NCBI RefSeq assembly: GCF_019977395.1
Contig: NZ_AP024660.1
Location: forward strand, 2,728,001-2,792,000
Direction: 5' to 3'
Origin: Arthrobacter sp. NicSoilC5
GTDB taxonomy: Bacteria; Actinomycetota; Actinomycetes; Actinomycetales; Micrococcaceae
Length of the DNA: 64,000 nucleotides
Shown: piece by piece, positions 55,102-62,931 of the stretch
Numbering within the stretch: the first letter of the stretch is position 1
Layout: every line of letters starts with the position of its first letter
Made by a program: the position numbers and the translations under genes
Notes under the pieces: generated by a model
Database searches by the model: none
What the model was told of the DNA's origin: nothing
Seen by the model: only the letters and a program-made list of their open reading frames with translations

Positions 55102-55691
55102 CGGAGGTTCTCGTAGTCAGTGTCGTCCGCCTCGTCCAGCTGCGCGTCGAATTCCTCCAGCAGCCAGGGATTGACCCGCGCCAGGATCTTCCGTACCTCG
55201 TCCACCTCCACGGCGGCATAGAGCACGGGCCGGGCATCCCGGTACTTGGTCACCGGAGGCTTGTCCGGCCACTTCGCCGCCAGCGCCTCGACACGCTCAG
55301 GCAGCGAGTTATGCGCGTTGTCGGCGATCTTGACCAAGGCGGCGTCATGGTCCTCGGCGATCTCACGGATGCCGGACTGGTAATCGTCGGGGTTGCTGTG
55401 CAACCGGTTGGTGACGCGCTCAATGATGTCCACGGAGCGCTCAGGGACGCCCATCTCCAGCAGGGCCTGCCGTGTCATCGGCGTGTCCTCGGCAATGTCG
55501 TGAAGGTAGCCCGCGATCCGGATCTCGTCGTCGAAGTCCGCCAGGGCATCTCCGACGGCCAGGACGTGGTCCCGGTAGGGCCGCTTCAGCTTGTCCTTTT
55601 GCCGGTTGTGGGCCACCTCGGCGAGGACTTTGGCGGTTTCCACCGTGAATGTTGGCGTCCGGCCCTGGGCCGGAATCTGCTCGTCTGACAT
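55068..55691 (-). CDS. HD-domain hydrolase, MESH1/SpoT-like
   Basis: The 207-residue protein has the HD motifs of (p)ppGpp hydrolases: AHNRQKDKLKRPYRDHVLAV, then LHDIAEDT, then KIADNAHN. It is small and lacks synthetase and TGS domains, so it resembles small alarmone hydrolases. The start codon lies 6 bases after a TAAGCT hexamer (55698-55703), suggesting a leaderless mRNA. Its substrate could be ppGpp or another nucleotide. Confidence 0.78.
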   Translation of the reverse strand: MSDEQIPAQGRTPTFTVETAKVLAEVAHNRQKDKLKRPYRDHVLAVGDALADFDDEIRIAGYLHDIAEDTPMTRQALLEMGVPERSVDIIERVTNRLHSNPDDYQSGIREIAEDHDAALVKIADNAHNSLPERVEALAAKWPDKPPVTKYRDARPVLYAAVEVDEVRKILARVNPWLLEEFDAQLDEADDTDYENLRYDTGPGFRSM

Positions 55692-55700
55692 CCACCAAGC

Positions 55701-56600
55701 TTAGCCAGCCGGCGGACGCTCCATCCCTGGCCACACCCAGGGTTCGCGGGGCAACTGTGCCGGGTCGAGGGCGTGCAGGGCCTGGTCCAGTGTTCCGGCG
55801 GGCAACCCCAGGGACTCCAGCAGCAGGTTCCGCACCTCCCGGGCTGTTACGCCGGCTTGGGCGAGGTCCGCCAGCGTGACCGCGCCGTCGCGCTTGGCCA
55901 GCCGCGCGCCGTCGCGGTTCACCACCAAGGGCACATGGACATATTCCGGCACGGGAATATTCAGGAGGGAGGCAAGGTAGGCCTGCCGGGGCGTGGACGG
56001 GAGCAGGTCGTCGCCGCGGACCACCTGGTCAATGCCCTGCGCGGCATCATCCACCACAACGGCAAGGTTGTAGGCGGTCACGCCGTCGTTCCGGCGCAGC
56101 ACGAAATCATCCACGACGCCGGTGAACGTCCCGTGCATGACATCCTCCACCGCGTATTCATGAACGTTGGCGCGCAGCCGGATGGCCGCAGGCCGGGTGG
56201 ACCGTTTGTAGTCGAGCTCTGCCCGGTCCAGGTTGCGGCAGGTGCCGGGGTAGGCCCCCTGTGGAGCGTGCGGCGCGGACGGCGCCTCCTGGATTTCACG
56301 GCGGGTGCAGAAGCATTCGTAGGTCAGCCCCGCCGCTTGAAGCCGGTTGATCGCCTCGGCGTACACGGGTCCGCGGCTGGTCTGTCGCACCACCTCCCCG
56401 TCCCAGGTGATGCCCACCGCCGCCAGGTCACGCAGCTGCACCGCTTCCGCACCGGCACGGGCACGGTCCAGGTCCTCCACCCGCAGCAGAAACCGGCGGC
56501 CGGTGGAGCGGGCGAAGAGCCAGGCGAGGATTGCGGTTCGAAGGTTCCCGACATGGAGTTCACCCGATGGGCTGGGGGCAAAGCGGCCGGCGGAAGTCAT
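55701..56600 (-). CDS. gluQ: Glutamyl-Q tRNA(Asp) synthetase
   Basis: The 299-residue protein is the truncated glutamyl-tRNA synthetase paralogue that attaches glutamate to queuosine in tRNA(Asp). The HIGH-type motif appears as FAPSPSGELHVGN (about 7-19) and the KMSKS-type motif as AKRDGA. The zinc-site region has CFCTRREI and a later CRNLDRAELDY. There is no anticodon-binding domain. A TAGGGT hexamer 7 bases before the ATG suggests a leaderless start. Confidence 0.92.
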   Translation of the reverse strand: MTSAGRFAPSPSGELHVGNLRTAILAWLFARSTGRRFLLRVEDLDRARAGAEAVQLRDLAAVGITWDGEVVRQTSRGPVYAEAINRLQAAGLTYECFCTRREIQEAPSAPHAPQGAYPGTCRNLDRAELDYKRSTRPAAIRLRANVHEYAVEDVMHGTFTGVVDDFVLRRNDGVTAYNLAVVVDDAAQGIDQVVRGDDLLPSTPRQAYLASLLNIPVPEYVHVPLVVNRDGARLAKRDGAVTLADLAQAGVTAREVRNLLLESLGLPAGTLDQALHALDPAQLPREPWVWPGMERPPAG

Positions 56601-56627
56601 GGAACAACCCTAGACGGAAGCACACAA

Positions 56628-56685
56628 GAGCCCCTCAGCTACCGATGACTTCCGGGAACCGGGCGTCGGTAGCTCAGGGGCTCTT
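56628..56685. repeat. Long imperfect inverted repeat between divergent genes
   Basis: The left arm AGAGCCCCTCAGCTACCGA (56628-56646) pairs with TCGGTAGCTCAGGGGCTCT (56667-56685) at 18 of 19 positions, around a 20-base loop. It stands between the starts of gluQ (minus) and the lrp-like gene (plus), where a terminator is not expected. It is not a tRNA, although the right arm contains a tRNA-like GGTAGCTCAG. Confidence 0.8.
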
Positions 56686-56875
56686 GCCGTGTTTGCAGAA
56701 TGAGCGTGGTGTGAACAAGCCTCAATCAGCGGCAGCCTCCTTGCGGGAAACGTGTCCAGGAGCCGGGTGGTGTTCCGGGGAACCTGTAGCCTGCGGGGGA
56801 CCAGCGGTAGCTTTTGCCCTTGTTGCCACTATTCCAGCAGACACCCTACAGTTGGAACAACCACCAGTACTTCGG

Positions 56876-56892
56876 TTGGTCAGACTGACCAA
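56876..56892. promoter_or_regulatory. 17-bp perfect palindrome before lrp-like gene
   Basis: TTGGTCAG-A-CTGACCAA is a perfect dyad 26-42 bases before the ATG of the Lrp-type regulator. Its position fits an autoregulatory operator. Confidence 0.65.
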
Positions 56893-56917
56893 TCCATGGA
56901 GTTCCCAGCGACAGGAA

Positions 56918-57394
56918 ATGATCAGATTGCAGGAACTGGACCCCACCGACCGGCGCATCCTCAGCGCCCTTGACGAGGATCCCCGGGTTCCCATCATGGT
57001 GCTCGCGCAACGCCTGGGCCTTGCCCGGGGAACCGTCCAAAGCCGGCTGGAGCGGATGGCGGCATCCGGAGCCCTCCGCCCCAACAGCAGCCGGGTGCTC
57101 CCAGCGGCACTGGGCCGCGGCGTGGCCGCCGCCGTGAGCGCTGAACTGGACCAGAGCCACCTCAACGAGGCCATCGCGGCGCTGCGCGACATCCCGGAAG
57201 TGCTGGAATGCCATGCCCCTGCCGGGGACACCGACCTGCTGATCCGCGTGGTGGCCAAGAGCCCGGACGATCTGTATCGGGTGTCCGAGGAGATCCGGCT
57301 CTGCCCGGGCATTGTCCGTACCTCCACGAGCATGTTCCTTCGCGAGGTCATCCCATACCGGACCACCGGGCTCCTGAAAGGCCGGCCGGAATAG
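56918..57394 (+). CDS. Lrp/AsnC-family regulator
   Basis: The 158-residue protein has the Lrp helix-turn-helix (about 8-60: DPTDRRILSALDEDPRVPIM then LGLARGTVQSRLERMAASG) and a C-terminal RAM ligand-binding domain (about 72-148). I start at ATG 56918 because the domain begins at once; the frame is open further upstream without sequence support. It is monocistronic, and the adjacent palindrome suggests autoregulation. The effector is unknown. Confidence 0.9.
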   Translation: MIRLQELDPTDRRILSALDEDPRVPIMVLAQRLGLARGTVQSRLERMAASGALRPNSSRVLPAALGRGVAAAVSAELDQSHLNEAIAALRDIPEVLECHAPAGDTDLLIRVVAKSPDDLYRVSEEIRLCPGIVRTSTSMFLREVIPYRTTGLLKGRPE

Positions 57395-57479
57395 CCGGCG
57401 GGCCACAGGGAACCTCTCCCCATCGCCGCCCGCAGGCTGCCCGGCTAGGCTGGCACGGAAGATCCAACAGGGGGACAAC

Positions 57480-58970
57480 ATGGCGGGGAACTTTTACGGC
57501 GCGGATGTGGCGCAGCTGCGGCAACTGGCCAAGGAGCTGTCAGCCGGCGCCAACCGGCTTAATGCCCTGGGGCAGCAGCTCGGCAGCAGCATCAGCTCCG
57601 GCCTTTGGAAAGGGCGCGACGGCGACAGGTTCCGCAGCGAGTGGACGGCATCGCACGCGAAACTGCTGAGGTCGGCCACGTCAGGGCTTGAATCAGCAGC
57701 CAGGACGCTCCTGGCCAATGCGGACGAACAAGAGAAGGCAAGCACCAGCAGTCCGGGCGGCGCCGGCGGGTCCGGAGCCGGCGGGGCTGGCGGGACCGGC
57801 GGGGCAAGCGCGCAGGACCTGACGGATATCCTCACCGCCATGACGCCTGCCGAGCGGCGCGCCTACCTGCAAAGCGACGAGTTCCGCCGGTGGGCCCAGG
57901 CAAACCCTGAAGCTGCCAAAGCCGCCATGGATGCCGCCGCGGACTCGGGCCTCATCAGCAAGAACTCCAAGGGGTACCAGGACTTCCTCAACGACTACTG
58001 GAACGGGCAGGCGATGCTGGCGATGGGCATCGATCCAGCCGACTGGGACACGTCCAAGGGCACGGAATACAACTGGGAGACCATCGCCAAGGTCTATGAC
58101 TTCTACGGCCGCGCCTACCTTGCCAATCCCGATCTGCAGTGGGCAGGCATGGCCAACATGATTGGCCCGTCCTTCGCCGGCGGTTTCCGGGACATGGCCA
58201 TGCTGCGGGACCTGGCCCAGCAAATCACCGACAACCCCGCCTCTGACATCCCGCTCCCGGTCCTTGACCAGCTGGAACAGCTCGCAGGCATGACGGACGA
58301 CGAAATCCGTTTTTATGAGACCAGCATGCTGGACATGAACAAGGAAATCTTCCTGGACCAAGCCCGCCAGCACCAGGCGTATATGGACGGCGGCATCGCG
58401 GAGATCAACCGTCTTCGCGACTCGGGCGCCATCGACCAGGCCACGGCCAACGCGTGGGCGCAGATCGATTCCGGCGATCCCAGCAAGGTTCGCGAGGGCA
58501 ATACCACACTCCTCTACCGCGAACAAAACGAAATCATCGCGGACGACTACGACGCCATGCGCAGCCACCCCGGAGGCGAAGCGGTTACGTACATGGTCAC
58601 GCTCGCCGGGGAACCATCCATCCCGGGAGCCAGGAGCTACCCCGAGGTGTTTCCCTACACCTTCAGCGTGGAAAGCCCGGGGCCGGAAAACATCCCCTTC
58701 ACCAGCTGGGACAATCCCGCCCAGTTCCGCACCGACTTCACCACCGGCTTCCCGGACGGAAACATCGCCAACGCGGACCAGCGCTGGAACCTCATCAGGC
58801 AGGACACCCTCCCCGCCTACCAGCACCTTCTGGCCACGGACCCCGAGGGTGCTGCACAGATTATCGGTTCCGATTTCAACGGGAGGGTGGTCCAATACCG
58901 GCCCACCAACAATATTCCCGGCATCATGGACCGGTTCCTTGGCGGCTTCGACGCGGAGGTCCACCAGTGA
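57480..58970 (+). CDS. WXG100-headed large protein, candidate type VII secretion substrate
   Basis: The 496-residue protein begins with a WXG100-like helical hairpin (about 1-88) with W43-K-G45 at the turn. A Gly/Ala/Ser linker (about 96-113) follows, then a large domain (about 114-496) I do not recognise. There is no signal peptide, as expected for a type VII substrate. Tryptophan- and acid-rich segments such as DYWNGQAMLAMGIDPADWDT stand out. A strong ribosome site (AGGGGGA) precedes the ATG. Its stop overlaps the next start (GTGA), so it is coupled to a lipoprotein. No type VII machinery is in the window. The C-terminal domain may be an enzyme, toxin or structural part. Confidence 0.7.
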   Translation: MAGNFYGADVAQLRQLAKELSAGANRLNALGQQLGSSISSGLWKGRDGDRFRSEWTASHAKLLRSATSGLESAARTLLANADEQEKASTSSPGGAGGSGAGGAGGTGGASAQDLTDILTAMTPAERRAYLQSDEFRRWAQANPEAAKAAMDAAADSGLISKNSKGYQDFLNDYWNGQAMLAMGIDPADWDTSKGTEYNWETIAKVYDFYGRAYLANPDLQWAGMANMIGPSFAGGFRDMAMLRDLAQQITDNPASDIPLPVLDQLEQLAGMTDDEIRFYETSMLDMNKEIFLDQARQHQAYMDGGIAEINRLRDSGAIDQATANAWAQIDSGDPSKVREGNTTLLYREQNEIIADDYDAMRSHPGGEAVTYMVTLAGEPSIPGARSYPEVFPYTFSVESPGPENIPFTSWDNPAQFRTDFTTGFPDGNIANADQRWNLIRQDTLPAYQHLLATDPEGAAQIIGSDFNGRVVQYRPTNNIPGIMDRFLGGFDAEVHQ

Positions 58971-59629
58971 CTGCCACCCACCGCATCGCCGCCCCCGGGC
59001 CGTGCGCCGCCGTCGCCAGTGCCCTGATGTCCCTCCTTGTCCTGACCGGCTGCCAGGCCGCCGCGCCGGCTCCGGCCGATCCCACCACCGCCACTTCATC
59101 TTCTGCAGGGAGCACCGTGAAAACCTCTTCGTTCTCCACCCTTGACGCCGCCGGTGTGGAAAGCATCCGCAACAGCCGGACGGCCCGCCTGGACATGAGC
59201 TCGGGGCGCCTTGAGAAGGAGGCAGTGCGGGTCACCAAGGACAGCTACGGCCCGGAGATCAACACCCGGGACTTAGGCAAGATCAGCCTCAGCATCCTGG
59301 CGCCCAGCGGTGAGATCACGGCCGAAACGGACCGGATCCGTTTCAACACCACGGACTCGCGCACGGATTTCAGCGAGGTGACCTACTTCCTCACCGCCGG
59401 CTCACCCGAGGAGTACTTCGAGCTGATCAGGGACGGCGTGCAGCGGTACGGGATAGCTGCGGATGCGGCCGAGGAATGGATCAGCAGCACCCAGGCGGAC
59501 CCCGGCTCCAAGAGCGACTTCTCCATCACGCCCGGGACCGGCACCGGGCTGGTGGTGAACTACGATCTCCGCTACGACGGCAGCAAGGACACCCAGGTGA
59601 TCATCGTCCACGTCCTCCCCGCACCCTGA
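58967..59629 (+). CDS. Lipoprotein coupled to the WXG100-headed protein
   Basis: The 220-residue protein starts at a GTG overlapping the previous stop codon. It has a signal peptide with lipobox LTGC (Cys29), a short Ala/Pro/Ser linker and a domain of about 160 residues with alternating beta strands (for example DLGKISLSILAPSGEI and GLVVNYDLRYDGSKD). I do not recognise the family. Tight coupling suggests that it works with the preceding product, for instance as a surface partner or immunity protein; this is inference. Confidence 0.7.
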   Translation: MTATHRIAAPGPCAAVASALMSLLVLTGCQAAAPAPADPTTATSSSAGSTVKTSSFSTLDAAGVESIRNSRTARLDMSSGRLEKEAVRVTKDSYGPEINTRDLGKISLSILAPSGEITAETDRIRFNTTDSRTDFSEVTYFLTAGSPEEYFELIRDGVQRYGIAADAAEEWISSTQADPGSKSDFSITPGTGTGLVVNYDLRYDGSKDTQVIIVHVLPAP

Positions 59630-59644
59630 CCCGCCGGGCCACGC

Positions 59645-60100
59645 CTAGACCGGCGGTCCGGCGTTTGACTTCAGGTTCTTCATGACGAGTGTTGAAGTCA
59701 GCCGCTCGACGCCGGGCAGCGATGTGAGTTCGGTGTCATAGAAGCGCTGGTAGGCGGGCAGGTCCGCCGCGATGACCTTGAGCAGGTAGTCCGGGGATCC
59801 GAACAGCCGCTGGGCCTCCACGATGTTCGGGTTGTCCGCCACCCGGTTCTCGAAGATCTCCATGGTGGGCCGGTCCACCTGCCGGAGCGTGACGAAGACG
59901 ATTGCCTCAAATCCCAGGCCCACCGCGGCGGGGTCAACGTCCGCCTTGTACCCGCGGATCACTCCCGACTGCTCCAGGTCCCGCAGCCGCCGATGGCAGG
60001 GCGCCACGGTCAGGCCCACCTTCGAGGCGAGGGCGGTGGCGGTCATCCGGCCATCTTCCTGAAGGTGTCGCAAAATGTTTCTGTCGATGTTGTCCAGCAC
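59645..60100 (-). CDS. Lrp/AsnC-family regulator of the LysE exporter
   Basis: The 151-residue protein has an Lrp helix-turn-helix (about 3-50: LDNIDRNILRHLQEDGRMTA and LTVAPCHRRLRDLEQSGVI) and a RAM domain (about 65-145). I chose the GTG at 60100; a longer frame exists but only the GTG start gives the family N-terminus. The GTG lies 6 bases after TATGTT (60107-60112), so the message may be leaderless. It is divergent from the LysE-type gene, a common regulator-exporter pair. Confidence 0.9.
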   Translation of the reverse strand: MLDNIDRNILRHLQEDGRMTATALASKVGLTVAPCHRRLRDLEQSGVIRGYKADVDPAAVGLGFEAIVFVTLRQVDRPTMEIFENRVADNPNIVEAQRLFGSPDYLLKVIAADLPAYQRFYDTELTSLPGVERLTSTLVMKNLKSNAGPPV

Positions 60101-60206
60101 GCAATAAACATACTGCCTCTGCTGCGAGGCGCGCGAAAAAGGGACAGCACTTTTGGTGCCATTCTTCCTATGGTTGCTCCTGAGAGACGTTCGACAGGAG
60201 AAACCG

Positions 60207-60848
60207 ATGAATCCGCAGCTGTTCCTGGCCTTCCTGGTGGTGGCCGCAGCCCTGGCCTGCACGCCTGGAGTGGATTGGGCGTACACCATCGCGGCCGGAC
60301 TCCGGCACCGCAGTTTCGTGCCCGCGGTGGCCGGGCTGTGCGGCGGCTACGTCCTGCACACCGCCCTGCTCGTGGCCGGCCTGGCCGCCGTGCTGGCCGG
60401 CATGCCCGGCGTCCTTGGCTGGATAACCCTGGCCGGCGCCGGGTACCTGCTGTGGCTCGGGGTGGGAACCCTGCGCTCCTGGCGCGGTGCGAGCTTCAGT
60501 GCGGATGCCGCCGTCGGGCCGGGAACCCAGCTGCGCACCTTCCTGCAGGGCATGGGCACCAGCGGTATCAACCCCAAGGGCCTGCTCTTCTATGTGGCCC
60601 TCATTCCGCAGTTCGTCAGCGCCGATGCGTCGCTGCCCGTGCCGGTGCAGTCGGGCCTCCTGGGCATGACGTTCGTGGCGCTGGCGGGCCTGGTCTATAC
60701 GGTGGTGGCCCTGCTGTCGCGCACGCTGCTGCAGAGCAGGCCCGGCGCAGCGCGCGCGGTAACCCTGGCCAGCGGCATCATCATGGTGGTCCTGGGGACT
60801 GTGCTGCTCGGCGAGCAACTGTTGCCCTTCCTGGCCAACCACTCATAG
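60207..60848 (+). CDS. LysE-family amino acid exporter
   Basis: The 213-residue protein has six predicted membrane helices and the family pattern ACTPGVDWAYTIAAGLRHRS (about 17-36) followed by GINPKGLLFYVALIPQFV. RhtB/LysE members export amino acids or related compounds. A strong GACAGGAGA ribosome site is present. The Lrp-type regulator is 106 bases away on the other strand. Confidence 0.92.
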   Translation: MNPQLFLAFLVVAAALACTPGVDWAYTIAAGLRHRSFVPAVAGLCGGYVLHTALLVAGLAAVLAGMPGVLGWITLAGAGYLLWLGVGTLRSWRGASFSADAAVGPGTQLRTFLQGMGTSGINPKGLLFYVALIPQFVSADASLPVPVQSGLLGMTFVALAGLVYTVVALLSRTLLQSRPGAARAVTLASGIIMVVLGTVLLGEQLLPFLANHS

Positions 60849-60859
60849 GCCAACGGGTC

Positions 60860-61837
60860 CTAATCCCCGCTGAGTTCCCTCCAGTCCTGCTCCCAGATCC
60901 GGCGCATTTCCTCATCCTTGCGGATGGGCGCCGGAGCCTCCAGCTCCCGCTGGGGTTCAGGGTCACCGCGCCGGCGTCCCCAGTCGCGCGGATTCAGCGA
61001 GCGTCGGCTCGATTCCAGGACCAGCAGCGCCCGGTCCGTCAAGGCGTCATTGCGCAGCGCAAGGTGCGTCTTGCGGCGGCGCAGGACCTCGGCGATCGCC
61101 TGGTGGGCCGCGTCCAGCCGGCCTTCCCTCCGCAGGGCACGGGCACGGACCAGCAGCAGGGCAGCGGAGAGGTCGTCCGCGTTCAGCAGTCCCTCCGTCC
61201 AGTCGATGACCGTGCGGCTTCGGCCCAGGCTGAGGGCAAGGGAGCAGCGGGCCAGGGCCATGGGAAGCGACGGCGGCAGCCCGGTCAGCGAGTCGAGCGC
61301 AGCCTCGGTGCGGCCGGTCTCGCGCAGCGAGTGGGCCAGGGCCAGGAACACCGATTCCTCGCTGAACAGGACGGGGATCTCCACCCGCTCAGCCAGCTCG
61401 ATCCGCGTGACGATCCTGGTGAGGTAAGTGGAGGAGTACCTGTTGGCTTCATCGTCGTTCCTGGTGGTGAGCCCCCGCTGAAGGAGCTCGGAAGCACGCA
61501 GATAGCCGCCGTGTTTGTACACCAGCAGCCCGGCCATCAGGTAGCAGAGCCCGGCCCATCCGGGGTAGGCGCGCGCCAGGGTGATCAGCCGTTCCGGCTC
61601 GCGGCTGGTGAAGACGGCTTCGTGGACCGCTTTGGCAGGCTTGGGCATCAGCCGCTTGAGCCGGGGCACCTCGCCGTCGATGGACAGCAATGCGGGGTTC
61701 CGCCCACCCAGGACACCGGTCAGCAGGCCACCCACTCCCCCGGCGAGATCATGGACCGGAGTGCGCAGCTGTGCCTGTCCGAAAGGGGTGAGATCGCGGC
61801 TGTCCCAGTAGATCGGTGCAGTCTCCCCGGCGCTCAT
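60860..61837 (-). CDS. Helical-repeat protein of unknown function
   Basis: The 325-residue protein is mostly alpha-helical with a TPR-like pattern from about 75 to 260 (for example ASELLQRGLTTRND and LVRARALRREGRLDAAHQAI). The C-terminus is charged. There is no signal peptide or membrane helix. An ATGCTA box 6 bases from the ATG (TAGCAT on the sense strand) suggests a leaderless start. I do not recognise a specific family. It converges with the LysE gene (11-base gap). Confidence 0.6.
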   Translation of the reverse strand: MSAGETAPIYWDSRDLTPFGQAQLRTPVHDLAGGVGGLLTGVLGGRNPALLSIDGEVPRLKRLMPKPAKAVHEAVFTSREPERLITLARAYPGWAGLCYLMAGLLVYKHGGYLRASELLQRGLTTRNDDEANRYSSTYLTRIVTRIELAERVEIPVLFSEESVFLALAHSLRETGRTEAALDSLTGLPPSLPMALARCSLALSLGRSRTVIDWTEGLLNADDLSAALLLVRARALRREGRLDAAHQAIAEVLRRRKTHLALRNDALTDRALLVLESSRRSLNPRDWGRRRGDPEPQRELEAPAPIRKDEEMRRIWEQDWRELSGD

Positions 61838-61894
61838 CCTTAAATGCTAACCGTGAGTTCAGAGCCCCCCTCCCCAGTCCGGGCCCCAGGGCAG

Positions 61895-62287
61895 TCAGTT
61901 CCTGGCCATGAACCATTCGGTAAAGGCGGAGGCCCGGCCGGACCCGTCAAACCTGATGACCCACAGGTTGTCATACGTGGGGCGGCCGCCCGAGTACGCG
62001 GTGACGCCCTGGACAAAGGCCGTGTTGCCGTCGCATCCGAGCAGCTCCCAGCTGAATGTCCAGTCGGCCGGCTCGTCGCGTGCGGCGAGCCAGCCTTCGA
62101 CGATCCCCTCGTCGCCCCGCCAGGGTTCCGGATCGTGGGGACGGGTTTCATAGACCGCGTCAGAGGTGAACAGGGCGCGGATGTCATCGGCGCCGTTGCT
62201 GTTCCAGGCCGCCTGGTACTTTTCCATCCAAGCGTGGACAAGATCCTCTGCCGACGCACGGCCTTTTGCTGAAGCTGGCTGGGTCAT
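61895..62287 (-). CDS. NTF2-like (SnoaL-type) protein
   Basis: The 130-residue protein has an NTF2-like pattern: an N-terminal helix with AEDLVHAWMEKYQAAWNSN, then IRALFTSDAVYETRPHDPEP, then a curved sheet ending in the strand WVIRFDGSGRASAFTEWFM. Members are binding proteins or small isomerases. Function here is unknown. TACAAC 6 bases before the ATG (62294-62299) fits a leaderless start. Confidence 0.78.
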   Translation of the reverse strand: MTQPASAKGRASAEDLVHAWMEKYQAAWNSNGADDIRALFTSDAVYETRPHDPEPWRGDEGIVEGWLAARDEPADWTFSWELLGCDGNTAFVQGVTAYSGGRPTYDNLWVIRFDGSGRASAFTEWFMARN

Positions 62288-62327
62288 ACCTAGGTTGTAC
62301 CCGCGCCGCAGTGCCGGCGCAACGGCG

Positions 62328-62831
62328 TCACCCGTTGGCGGCTGCTACCCACACGCCGATCACCCAGGTGCTGGCAGCAAGGCAGGCGAGCCCGAATTCA
62401 GCGAGCATACCCACGCCGGTGGCCTTCAGGGCGGCCCAGCTGGACCTCGCCGCCGTCGTAAAGTTCCGCGTGCGGAGGAACTCGCTGGCCAGCAGGCCGG
62501 CAGCAAAGCCCACGAAGAGCCCCACCACGGGGATGATGAACATCCCCACGACTCCCGCAACCAAGGCCACCACGATGCTGCGGCTGGGAATGGCGTGCTG
62601 CTTAAGTTTCCTGCCGGTCAGGACGGCACCTGCCGTCATTCCCGCGGCGACGAAAATCATGGCCACCGCAAACACCACCCAGCCCGCCGTCCCGGCACCG
62701 CCCCAGATGGCCCACGCCAGCAGGCTGACACCGATCAGCACGCTCCCGGGCAGGACGGGAATGATCGTGCCGGCCACCCCCACCAGGATCGCCAGGCCGC
62801 ACAGGATGGTCACCACGGTCTCGGAGCTCAT
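62328..62831 (-). CDS. DUF456-family membrane protein
   Basis: The 167-residue protein has five to six predicted membrane helices and the DUF456 pattern (GVAGTIIPVLPGSVLIGVSL and GVVGMFIIPVVGLFVGFAAG, rich in Gly and Pro). Function is unknown. A TAGACT hexamer (62839-62844) lies 7 bases before the ATG, so it is probably leaderless. Confidence 0.88.
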   Translation of the reverse strand: MSSETVVTILCGLAILVGVAGTIIPVLPGSVLIGVSLLAWAIWGGAGTAGWVVFAVAMIFVAAGMTAGAVLTGRKLKQHAIPSRSIVVALVAGVVGMFIIPVVGLFVGFAAGLLASEFLRTRNFTTAARSSWAALKATGVGMLAEFGLACLAASTWVIGVWVAAANG

Positions 62832-62869
62832 GATGCCCAGTCTAGGTGGCCCGGTTCAGCGCCTTAGCC

Positions 62870-62910
62870 CGACGGCGGTGCCTCCTTCGGGGAAGGAGGC
62901 ACCGCCGTCG
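62870..62910 (-). terminator. Terminator of the malic enzyme gene
   Basis: A perfect 19-bp inverted repeat (CGACGGCGGTGCCTCCTTC and its complement) with a GGG loop lies 22 bases after the malic enzyme stop codon. Confidence 0.88.
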
Positions 62911-62931
62911 TGGTTCCGGAGGAAAGGAGTC

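Noticed and set aside
56660..56700. tRNA-like GGTAGCTCAGGGG in the hairpin
   Set aside because: No anticodon arm, T arm or acceptor complement follows; it is one arm of an inverted repeat.
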